Shown here one piece after another: positions 44,281 to 54,116 of a stretch of 64,000 nucleotides of DNA. The DNA is from Plutella xylostella. Its lineage: Eukaryota; Arthropoda; Insecta; Lepidoptera; Plutellidae. Numbering within the stretch: position 1 is the first letter of the stretch; each line of letters starts with the position of its first letter. Under the pieces are notes generated by a model. The model made no database searches, was not told the DNA's origin, and saw only the letters and a list, made by a program, of their open reading frames with translations. The position numbers were made by a program, and so were the translations under genes. The stretch is taken from the NCBI RefSeq assembly GCF_932276165.1, contig NC_063994.1, positions 2,852,001-2,916,000 on the forward strand. The letters are read 5' to 3'.

Positions 44281-46450
44281 TCAGTATTCGACTCCGAAGT
44301 CGCAGATGTTCTCCTGCACGTACTGGAGGCCGACGGGGGTGCCGAGGTAGCGCCACGCCTCCACGGCCGCGTCGTCGAGGTTCTCAAAGAATTCCTTGAA
44401 AAACGGCGTCAAGACCTCGTCTGGGGAAGAGGTAAGTTTATTCATCAGGAGTTATGTATTAAGTGTAGGAAATAGTAAACCCAGAGTCATCCGTTATAAC
44501 TAAGTATCTTCAACAGCATTACAATAGCGTTTACTGCTAGATAATTCTCTCCGTGTTTCAAAGCGTCGCAATACTTTGAGCCGATGTATTGTTAAGCGAA
44601 TTTATCGAATATCTTATACTTGGCATGCTGATTTAGAATAAAAGACATACCAAATAGGAATCAGAAACAGACATCAGCCTAAATTATGTTGACACAAAAA
44701 TGTATCCGAAAATCCTGAACGAAGGAAAAGTCTTCCAGGTATTTTTCCGGAACACCTTGCAGTTGTTAATGGTTTAAAAATACTATTGGAAATAAATACC
44801 TTCGTAATCCAGACACTCTCCTTCAATCTCCAGCAGGGGGTCAGCGTTGACGTAGGTGAAGGGACGCTTGCCGGCGAGGTCCCAGGTCTCAGTCGAGATG
44901 TAGATGTTCATGGAGACAGAGGCTGTGAAGTTATACAATTCATAAATATCTTAAAGACTTTGTAATAGATACATAATTGATATTTATAACTATCGTGATG
45001 GGTCATTTTTAATTTTATTTACACTTGAACCTCAAAAGGTAAAAACGGAACCCTTAATGTGTGCAGGCAAATAATATTAATTTTATAATGTAATTTTAGT
45101 CTTATAAGTTAGGTTAGGTACTTACGGAACACGACGAGGGTCTCGGTGAGGATGTCGCGGGGCTCCTTGCCGGTCTGGAAGTAGCGCCACGTCGCGTTGT
45201 TGGAGTTCATGGTGACGCTCTCGAACTCCACAGTGAGCACGGCCAGCTTCTTGTTGTCGTTCACGCTGGAATTTCAGGATTTTCATGTTAGATAGGTTCA
45301 GTTATCGTAACACCTTTAAAAATCCATAAGCAGCATCGCTTGCCTGGCAAACATCGTTCGAACGGATCCAAGTTACGTCAGATTTAACAAGTTAATTGCT
45401 TATGTTAGGTGGTAGTAACCCCAGTTATCAGAATTTCCACCTGAGAAGGTAGGTGGGGAACATTATTATTATGTAAATGAAGATCAGACGGATTGTCATT
45501 GGAATCCAATTATTTGGTAAAATCTAGTCTTCCTAAGACGCCACTTACCATCGCTTACAACTAATCTAATATACTGATAAAAAACTAATAATACACGAGC
45601 AACAAAACGTTTAAAAAGTCCACAAAACTACATACGTGAACTCAACAATATCAGCGTCGACGTAGATGACGGTGTTCTCGTAGGCTTCGTAGGAGACGTT
45701 GAACAGGGGCATGTTCACAGAGACGTAGTCGAGGTCGTAGATGGCGGTGTCACGAGCCTTGTCCACAGCCTTGCAGTCGGCATGCTCCAAGAAGTATTCC
45801 CTGATGCAGTCGATGTCGAGGTCCAGGCAGGGCCTCTCGACGCCGGAGTCGTCAGCGTCACAGACTGGAATACAGAAGATTTGGTATTGAACACATATGT
45901 TGGGATGAGGGTAGCAAATGGTAAAGTTATTGGAGGTTTGAAGGGGTTAGCGCCATACATACAGGTGAAATAAATAGATAATGCGTCCACTACTGACATA
46001 AAGACGCGGGTGCAAGTCCTGCTTTTTTGGTGATGAAACCTGCACATTTAGAAAAACACCCCCATATACGAGTAGAACAGAGGGGTGGCCAACTTTGCAG
46101 CGTTCTGCCATGAAAGAAATGGGCCAGTTTGTCAGTAACCCAAATTTAGTAACAAATATGACGTAGTAAGTCGTTGCTTCATATTCAGTCTTAGAACAGG
46201 CGTTTAGCATTATTTTTGATGCAACTGACGGTCAACAGAACTGATAGCGGCCACGATAATATATTTGTTACCTGCAAATTGTAACATTTGGCTTTACTTA
46301 CCAGACGTGAGATAGACTGCAATAATGCATTATCTACGCTGCTCCTATAAAAAGGAAGTAAATAATTTGTTTAGTCTCACCATTGTCGTCAGCACGTGTG
46401 ACGGCCGCGAGGGCCAATAGGGCGAAAGTGACAAAAAAATGCGACTTCAT
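44281..46450 (-). CDS. Cluster gene D: secreted 233-residue protein, 5 exons
   Basis: Coding exons on the minus strand: 46381-46450, 45636-45864, 45126-45265, 44800-44922 and 44281-44420, phases 1,2,1,1. The signal peptide is MKSHFFVTFALLALAAVTRA. The mature protein opens VCDADDSGVERPC, then DCIREYFLEHADC. Exon 2 has the glycosylation-type site FNVSYEA. Exon 3 reads VNDNKKLAVLTVEFESV with NNATW and GKEPRDIL. Exon 4 ends GECLDYE. Exon 5 runs DEVLTPFFKEFF to the end ICDFGVEY. Six cysteines. Its codons are markedly GC-rich compared with genes A-C, as in gene E, which may reflect high expression. It is predicted to be secreted; the family resemblance to fibrohexamerin/takeout proteins is tentative. 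Two relics of its last exon lie downstream. It is divergent from gene E. Confidence 0.88.
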
Positions 46451-46507
46451 GGTGCTAACTCCTACAGCTAGTCCTTGATAATAAACCTTATTAACAAATT
46501 TAAACTA

Positions 46508-46541
46508 ATTTATAGGTGCATGTTATACATCCCCGTTATCT
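46508..46541 (-). promoter_or_regulatory. Gene D core promoter: TATA box with GATA motif
   Basis: Minus-strand CTATAAAT at 46515-46508, 58 bp before the ATG. GATAAC on the minus strand (plus-strand gttatc 46535-46540) lies 19 bp further upstream. Confidence 0.55.
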
Positions 46542-47228
46542 AACAGACTTGGATAAAATGTTATATAATTTTGATAATTATAAATGACATAATCGGAGTG
46601 CATTTTAATCTATAATTATAATTTTATCTGTTGCTACCTGCAGATCAATTTTCGCGTGGAGGCTAAGTACCTATAATCGTAATTTAAAATATAAGGACAT
46701 TAATGTAATGCCAAATTCGATTCTTTCCATGGTGTTAAATACTCCCTAGAGTGTTTAATTAAAGCATAAATTTTATAAATTTGTAGTGTAAAGTAAGTAT
46801 AATAGCTAGAGCCTTATAATATTTAGCTCTTCAATCTCATGATTTATTTAATGAGTTGACCTACGTTCAACAGATATTTAACACTGTCATATATTTAATG
46901 AATCCCTTACAATCATGAGATTCATCAGTATAATATCTGATGCTGCTATATGATATGGTGATTATTTGAAATCTTTATTTCACAAAGGTACCCTAGTCTG
47001 GGATTTAAAAATAAATGATTGTCACTTTCGAATGGTACTTTTAAAATAGCAATGAACTTGCAGATATACGTGATGCCTTAAGTCAATGCAATAAAGTTGA
47101 AAATATCAAAGTCCATCCACCACTTAAACCACCAACATCAAGCAACATGATTTATGACTTTTTTTAATTATTTCAACAAAAGATTAAAAGACAATACTTT
47201 TACCGAAGATAAAAAATGTAAGGTTATT
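46542..47228. other. Intergenic between divergent genes D and E
   Basis: About 690 bp of AT-rich DNA between the two core promoters. It contains several further GATA/TATC tetramers but no ORF or repeat that I can define. Shared enhancers for genes D and E could lie here. Confidence 0.4.
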
Positions 47229-47260
47229 GATAACGATAATTATAAGATTCCCTGTATAAA
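47229..47260 (+). promoter_or_regulatory. Gene E core promoter: TATA box with double GATA motif
   Basis: GATAACGATAA at 47229-47239 precedes TATAAA at 47255-47260, 50 bp before the ATG. The spacing (20 bp) equals that in gene D. Confidence 0.6.
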
Positions 47261-47309
47261 TACTGATATTTGCTTTTTCTCTGACTATTAGTGCATTACA
47301 TTGGTCAAG

Positions 47310-50300
47310 ATGAGGGCTAACTTTGTTTCAGCTGTTGTACTCAGCTTGGTGGCTGCGAGCTTCGCCGCTGATCTCGACGAAGGTGAGATGCTGTCATATT
47401 ATCTCTCTCTTTCTCTTCCTCTATCTTTATCTTTACATCATCCAGTTAAAGTCCGTTATCGATATGTCTTTCTGCATCTAACTCATTCAATACCATTGGT
47501 GCAAATTTGAAAAGATCTAATTTTTACATGAGATTTGAACTTTTACTTATAACTCAAACTTTTCCTCAGTCTACCAAGTTGGTAGAATTGACAACCCCTG
47601 GGCATCCATGATCCAACCCAACAACAAACATTTCAGTATGCGGGCCAACCGACCAGGCGGCGTACCGCCCCTGCCCCACCCTAAACCTGCCCTGCATCAG
47701 GAACTACGTGCAGGTGCGCTCCCCGTGCCAGGCCTTCGCCCCCGGTCCCAGCGACTCCTTCATCATGGAGCCAGTCGAGCTGTCCACCGCCCAGTTCAAC
47801 CTCACCGCCATGCAGTACTCCAACTCTGTCGGCGGCATGAGCCGTGGGGAGATTGTTGAGTTCACGTGAGTTTTTTTACTCTCTACTGTAATGTTTTTAA
47901 TGGGGTGTACGGAAGGAGCTGCCCTGAGTCCTTAAGTAACTTTTTTGTCCCTGTTGCTGAACTGAACTGACTAACCGTAACGCTGAGTTGCAGAAAGGGA
48001 CTTTATGCTAATGTCGATCTTAAATGTATTGCTGCCTTGCTTGACAGTATACCGACAGAAAGAGACAGACATAGATTTCATGTCGACATAAGCTTAAAGT
48101 ACTTTTGTGAAAATAAGCATATAGGTAATTAGAGTCGTGGTGGAGTAATAGATAAGATGCTGATCCGAGATCTCATCAGTAGAGCGATCCGGAAAAAACG
48201 CAGCACATTCTATTCGATAGTCTATTCGAAAGGGCTGTCAACCTGTCAACAACAAAATGGCGGTGTATCAATGACAAAGGAATAAAGAGAGGACATGCCA
48301 TATCAACGAAAAAAATGCGCTTACCTGGCGACCGGTCGCCATGTTGATTGACATCCAAACACAAGGTACTTCAGCTGTCAAACAATTTGTTTGTTTACAT
48401 TTTTAAAGAAAACCGCCGCCATTTTAATTGACACCAAAGTTTAGGTAAGCGCATTTTTTTCGTTGATATGGCATGTCCTCTCTTTATTCCTTTGTCATTG
48501 CGGTGTATAGATTTGCGAAAGTTTGACAGCTATCATTCCATAGGTCATTGTCAGAATAATATTATGTACTCTGTGGTCATTCTTTTCGAAACTCATTCGA
48601 AAGGTAAAAAGTGTTCGAAAGTGCTGTCAAGTTGACAATAGTCGCTCTCGCATTCGATTCTATTCGTTAGCTCGAATTTTCGTGATACGGGTACAGTACA
48701 AATGTCACCTATTAGAGATTTAAGTTATAAAATGAAATGGATTTCAAGAATCTGCATTACTAACATTATCTCCAACTCATCCAACGATCATTGTTTCAGT
48801 ATCAACCCCGAGAAGGACATGATAGTCCTGACCATCAAGTACACGGGCCTGGTGATGACCAACCGCTACGAGTTCGCGTACCACCAGCCCGGCAAGGAGC
48901 CCAGAGAGTTCGACGGCGTCTCCGACGAGCGATTCAGTAAGTGCTTGTACACTAACAAATCTCTCATTCATGAATTAAGTATATCATTTACGGTTAGTTT
49001 CCACCAACCCGCACTCTCCACCGACCCGCACTAGGCCCGCGTGGTAAACTATATCTAAAATCCCTTCCACCATTGGAAGGAGACCCATGCCACCGCAGTA
49101 AGGACGTATTGCTTTATGATGACGGTTAGTTACCTAGATAAGGTATAAAAACAACTAGTAAAGCTGTAAGGCGGTGTTCGGAAACAAACGCCGTACATCT
49201 CATCAGCATCGTAGGTCTAAAAACAAATAAGCAGTTTGCCTACAGGTAACGCAGCCTTTACCAGTACTTTTGTCACATAATCGATTATCTTACAGACGTA
49301 GTGAACATCACGTCCATCGTGAAGGGCATCAACAACCCGCAGTGGGACTCCGCCATCCACGTGCACTCGCTCGACACCATCGAGTACACCCTCGACGGAG
49401 AGTGCTTCAACGTTGAAGGTACGGATGACTTTACTGTCATGGTTTAAACACGCACTAAGGGCGTCTTGCACAACAAAGTTAAATAAAATTAAATAGTTTG
49501 TCTCTTGCTCTGAAAGTATAATGTCAGAGCAAGAGGTCATCTAGATTTAATTTTATTTAACTTTGTTGTGCAAGACTCCCTTAGACATAGGTAATACACT
49601 CACGGGCAATGAAAAAGTTCCTCTTTCAAAATACCAACACCAAAGAACCATTTTTTAAAGATTAAATTTATAATTTTGACAAAATAAGTAACGTTGGTAA
49701 TGATCCTGATGCGCAGTTAAAATTTACTTCAAAATAGCAGCCTTTTCAGTTGAGCAGTATAGTAGAATCAGATGCCATAGAACAACGCGGACTCGGGTGT
49801 ATGGTGCTATTGTCACTTTAACTTTTTCATTGCTCGCGAGCGTAATAATTATGCTTATGACTACCGAGAAGGCGAGGGCCGAGGCGCGAGTGTAAATGGG
49901 GTATTAGATGGGATAGCCAGAGATGACTCGCTACTCTCGCAAGAAACCCATTTTTCGTAATTTCGTAATTTAATTTAGTATGCCAAGTCTAAGTAATTTT
50001 GGAATGAGTACAAAGGTTTAGGTTTAATGTTTTCCTATAAGTGCACGTGGTAAATTAACTAGCACACGCCAGGATCCACGTCCCCTAGACCGACGATGCC
50101 TTATCAGTTACGGTTTACTCAGACTGCAACACTATATAGGGGATCTTTGCCACTTCTCACACATAAACACGAAATCTTCAGAGTGTCCTATTGAAATTTG
50201 AACTTGGCAAGTCATCGTGCGATCGAAATGACATTTTATGTGTGGAAGACTTAATTAATCAATAATTCCAGATGAGGTCCTGGGACCCCTGCTGGAGGAG

Positions 50301-50408
50301 TTCACGGCCAACATCGACGTGGTGATCCAGGAGACGTTCCTCGCCCGCAACGAGCAGCTGCAGCGCTACTACATCGACAACAACCTGTGCAACTTGAAGA
50401 AGAACTAG
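47310..50408 (+). CDS. Cluster gene E: secreted 232-residue protein, 5 exons
   Basis: Coding exons: 47310-47382, 47637-47865, 48800-48936, 49296-49418 and 50272-50408, phases 1,2,1,1, the same as genes A-D although on the opposite strand. The signal peptide is MRANFVSAVVLSLVAASFAA. The mature protein starts after DLDE with VCGPTDQAAYRPC, LPCIRNYVQVRSPC and the site FNLTAM. Exon 3 reads INPEKDMIVLTIKY and PGKEPREFDGV. Exon 4 ends GECFNVE. Exon 5 runs DEVLGPLLEEF to DNNLCNLKKN. Six cysteines. The exon 2 start at 47637 is fixed by phase and by alignment with the paralogs; the earlier acceptor near 47570 would break the frame. GC-rich codons. Predicted secreted; function not known. A TATA/GATA promoter and an AATAAA signal are present. 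Confidence 0.88.
48266..48506. repeat. Fold-back element in intron 2 of gene E
   Basis: Arms of about 60 bp: 'aatgacaaaggaataaagag' and 'aaaatgcgcttacct' on the left face their reverse complements on the right. The perfect palindrome 'ggcgaccggtcgcc' sits between them. Confidence 0.85.
49456..49582. repeat. Fold-back element in intron 4 of gene E
   Basis: Outer arms 'aagggcgtcttgcacaacaa' and 'ttgttgtgcaagactccctt', then 'agttaaataaaatt' and its complement. An inner perfect pair CTCTTGCTCTGA/TCAGAGCAAGAG surrounds a 10-nt loop. Confidence 0.85.
49593..49845. repeat. MITE with TACACTCACG ends, complete copy
   Basis: 'tacactcacgggcaatgaaa' on the left and 'tttcattgctcgcgagcgta' on the right are inverted. 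It is the uninterrupted reference copy for those at 17833 and 28343. It lies in intron 4 of gene E. Confidence 0.75.
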
Positions 50409-50426
50409 ACGTGATTACTATTTTTT

Positions 50427-50436
50427 AATAAATAAA
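50427..50436 (+). terminator. Polyadenylation signal of gene E
   Basis: Overlapping AATAAA hexamers (AATAAATAAA) begin 19 bp after the stop codon, implying a very short 3' UTR. Confidence 0.7.
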
Positions 50437-50792
50437 AGGATTTTTTAACTAATAGTCGATGTGCCGTTTTATTACGCCCTTAATTAAAAATATTGATGGA
50501 AGAAACTAAGGGCGCCTCTAAATTAGCCGCAAATTGTCGTGCGGAGACAGCGCGGCTGTCTAAATCCATATAAATAAAAAACGCACGACTGGCGCCCTAA
50601 GGGGTTATGCAAAGGTCACGCTTTATCACAAAAAAACTTAATAATAAATACCTGCTGCCCCTGCACGGGTCAGTTATCGACGCAGATAAAAGTCACTATT
50701 TCGCGAATCGCCATAAATATGGATCTGCTATTGGTGGATCGCTCATTAAACGAGTTATCAACGGCGATACCGAAACCGTGAAGCGCATGATG

Positions 50793-50850
50793 ATAATGAT
50801 GGTGATGACGAGGTCCTGGGCCCTCTGCTGGAACTTAACACGACCAACAG
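50793..50850 (+). pseudogene. Relic of a gene E-type last exon
   Basis: 'gacgaggtcctgggccctct' followed by 'gctggaac' matches the start of gene E exon 5 ('gatgaggtcctgggacccct', 'gctggagg'). The match then fades near 'cgaccaaca'. No splice acceptor or stop is conserved. Confidence 0.7.
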
Positions 50851-50859
50851 ATTTAGGTA

Positions 50860-53725
50860 CCTAGCAGTTTTGGAAAAACGCTTTTAACACGAGTTATGAA
50901 AAAGTCGTATACTTAGTAATAAATATCTCAAAATCGCGTAAATGTTAAATTAAAACCAGCCCTGGAAATAAAGGATAACGTCCCGCTTTCCCCTCCAGAG
51001 CCAATCAACGATCGATTCGAATCGCGATTTAAATTTCAAACGGTGATTGAAATACCGTTACCTACTGGCTAAAATTAGCCCGATTCCGACACTATCGAAA
51101 CAATATGCAATAGATTAGTGAGCGCTCATTGGACGAGTGCGGTTGCAACTTAACCATAATACGCTTTCAGCAGCTACCGCCATTTCTGCATATTCCGTCT
51201 GATTGCCGTTATATTGCTAGATTATAATGAAGAGCTGATACCTTCATAATAAATATAGCAAATTGTTGTTCGGTGAACTGGTAATACTAATCTGAAATTT
51301 CGTTATAAATTTTCTGCAGTTTTTTTTGTTTGTTTCCAAATTTTCGACCAAATCGAGCGATACAATAACATACGAGTATGTATACGTATTATAGCAAACA
51401 TTACAAACATAATAGTTTCAATTTTCCTTAATTGTACAGGAGACAAAAAAACTGTTTTACGCAATGTAATGTTGACAATTTGTGACAACTCTTTTTTCAA
51501 AAAAACAGTTATTTGACATACCTAGGCAATTCTTAAAAATGCATTAGACAATAGATATAGGTTGTCTTTCCGTACATACAAACTTACTTAAAACCGTTTT
51601 TAGCGAATATCTATCGACTAGGGCAGTTCTTCTGAAATCGTTTTAAGCCAATGAAAATCTCTTATTCAAAGATAACCACAGACATTAAAATGTCATATAT
51701 TATGTTTTTCTAAATACTTACCTTTCTTACTTGAGTATTTTTCATAATAATTATGAAAATACTAATTACCTACCTACTAAAGTATATAAAAATAAATGTA
51801 AGGTGTGTTTCAGCCCGCTGCAGTAGGCAGGAGGTGCCGAGGCGATCCATAAATCGTAGGAACATCTTCGCATCGCGCACCAATTAGTACAAGATGTTGC
51901 CGCTCGCGGGACCGCGTCATGCAAGAGTATTTTAAAAAATAATCAACTATTTTTTTCAGCAAACGAGTAAGTAATAATAATATAATAAATATGTGGGGAC
52001 ATCTCACACACGGCCATCCGACCCCAAGCTAGGCAGAACCTGTGTTATGGGTGTCGGACAGCTGATATATCTACACAAATACATAGATAGATAGATACTA
52101 AATATCAATATCTTCTATCTAAATATAAGTACTTAAATTAAGTTCAACCAAATGACAACCAATGAATATTTCTACGTCGATTTTGACATAAATGTCAAAG
52201 AATTATAATTGTTGCCTTAAAGCTTAATACCTAGGTATTTTTTTTTGGTGATGGCATTGCAAACGGAATTTATGACCCTCTGTACCTCGATAATGACTTA
52301 TGAGTATTTATGTTGTATTGTATATTTATTCAGAAACAAATTACATTGTGTTTAATTAATTACATAAAATTTAATGTGCATAACAATCAAATATATCCTA
52401 ACATCCTCATATTACTATGAAAAGTAAATACAATGGTTCCGTTTCGCTGAACACGTTCCGTCGGGCACGCGAGACTTTAGTTTTTAACGAATGTCGTGAA
52501 AGCGTTAATTACTTTTAACAGTAATTAATATGATTTAGAGATCTGCGAAAAAGAAAAAGGTTTTATAATGAAAATTGGGAGGCAAGTGGACTTTGTTTTG
52601 GACTGTATTACAATACAATACAATCCTTTTTATTTGCACAAAAAAAAAAACAGAAACAATACAAAATAAAACTTAAAAATAAGAACAGTACAAAAAGCCG
52701 GCCTTATTGCTTATAGCAATCTCCACCAGACTATTTTTACTAAACTATTTTTGATTTTAATAGTTACCACATTGTACCACTCTTCTTTATGATTGGTGAG
52801 GTTTTTTTATTATTATTTCATAACCTCTAAAGTAAATTTACCTTACGAAAAAACTTTGATTTAGTTACGTGCCTGGCAAAGAGGTAAAATGGCTAAGATC
52901 ATTTTGTTTCATGTGAAAATTTAAATACCACAAATAAAAGAGTAAGATGTTTTAATCTTGTAAAGACTATTATATTTCACGTAAATTCGTATTACTTAAC
53001 ACCTTTTCATATGAATACATAAGTACATTCTATGAAAACTTTGTTCGTTAGGTATATTTTTTCTACATTCTAGCAGGCAAAAGTTATGATTGGGATAAAA
53101 TCTTACCAGTCTTACTAGACTTTCACATCCCGTGATGTAGAACTACCTAGAGTGAGACGATAGGATAATATGGAAATGTTTAAATAGGTATTAACATATT
53201 AAGGCCAACGTTCAAACAATAAAACCTGTGAACTCATAAATTAAGCTCAAGAAAGCTGACAATTTGAATGAACACATAGGTTACTTTTAATCCTGGAATT
53301 CCCACGGAAAAAATAAGACAAGGAAAGCTCAGTCAATGCTGAAAATACCTAATCATCAACAACACTGCTGAAAATAGGGTTGTCCCAAGAAGCCACATCC
53401 AGACCCTGTCTAGGCACAAATATGTTTATAATCCTGAATTTATAATCCTGCGTTCTACTGGTTGAAAGAAAAAGAGGCGCCCCCTTTTTAGGTTACGCTT
53501 ATAAATGTGCGGTTACTTAAATGGGAGAATTTCAACCATAGACAACAACCTTAGACAAAAACCGATTATAGATGGCACTAGTAAAACTTCATACTCAACA
53601 GCACTTTATTTTTTTTTACCGTCATGCATTCCAGTCCTCTCAGCCAATACAAAAACCCAATGGATGTTGTAATGTTCCATCAATGCCGAAACATTAATGA
53701 TTCCGCAAATAATGAATTTAAACTA
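50860..53725. other. Intergenic, repeats only
   Basis: No supported gene. Contains the dispersed repeat at 51994-52110 (matches 8128-8225) and a minus-strand LINE tail at 52608-52732 with the hairpin 'attgcttatagcaat' and a (TTGTA)n run. The rest is AT-rich and unremarkable. Confidence 0.6.
52608..52732 (-). repeat. 3' tail of a non-LTR retrotransposon
   Basis: Same order of features as 831-955: on the minus strand a short hairpin (GATTGCTATAAGCAAT), then 'aaggccgg', an A/T-rich stretch and (TTGTA)n. Confidence 0.6.
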
Positions 53726-53925
53726 TGTTAGGAGGCTCCCGTAGGGTTTGTTGCGCTAGGAAGGGTTTTCCTGAGGGATTTTACGGTTTAAGACATTTAT
53801 TTCTCAAAAAGATTTTTGCTGTGAAAGGTAGTCTATGAAATTGTTTAGGGAGTCGGCTAACTTCATGAACCGATCCTGCGCCGACCGTGCGTAGACCCTG
53901 CACCGTCCCTGCGTAGGCCCTGCGC

Positions 53926-54069
53926 CGGCCCTGCTCCGGCGCTGCTCCGGCCATGCTCCGGCGCTGCTCCGGCCCTGCTCCGGCGCTGCTCCGGCCATGC
54001 TCCGGCGCTGCTCCGGCCCTGCTCCGGCGCTGCTCCGGCCATGCTCCGGCGCTGCTCCGGCCCTGCTCC
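53926..54069 (+). repeat. 11-bp GC-rich minisatellite with 44-bp higher order
   Basis: Repeats of CTGCTCCGGCG, CTGCTCCGGCC, ATGCTCCGGCG and CTGCTCCGGCC cycle with a 44-bp period about three times, preceded by degenerate units from about 53875. It is very GC-rich in an AT-rich region. It ends about 40 bp before the TATA box at 54109. Reading it as protein gives a meaningless Ala/Gly/Glu repeat. Confidence 0.85.
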
Positions 54070-54108
54070 GGGCTTCCGCCATTTTGTTTTACAGGGCTAG
54101 TAGGAAGG

Positions 54109-54116
54109 TATAAAAG
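54109..54116 (+). promoter_or_regulatory. TATA box, probable LTR promoter
   Basis: TATAAAAG followed by GC-rich sequence (gaggcggcggcggcc). This is consistent with the retrotransposon promoter at a U3/R border. Confidence 0.5.

Noticed and set aside
47608..47859. Plus-strand ORF MIQPNNKHFSMRANR... as an independent gene
   Set aside because: It overlaps exon 2 of gene E in another frame; the exon frame continues into the paralog-conserved exons and this one does not.
53804..54082. Minus-strand 92-codon ORF rich in Ala/Gly/Glu/Arg/Ser
   Set aside because: It is a translation of the 11-bp minisatellite; the periodicity is in the DNA and no flanking gene structure supports it.
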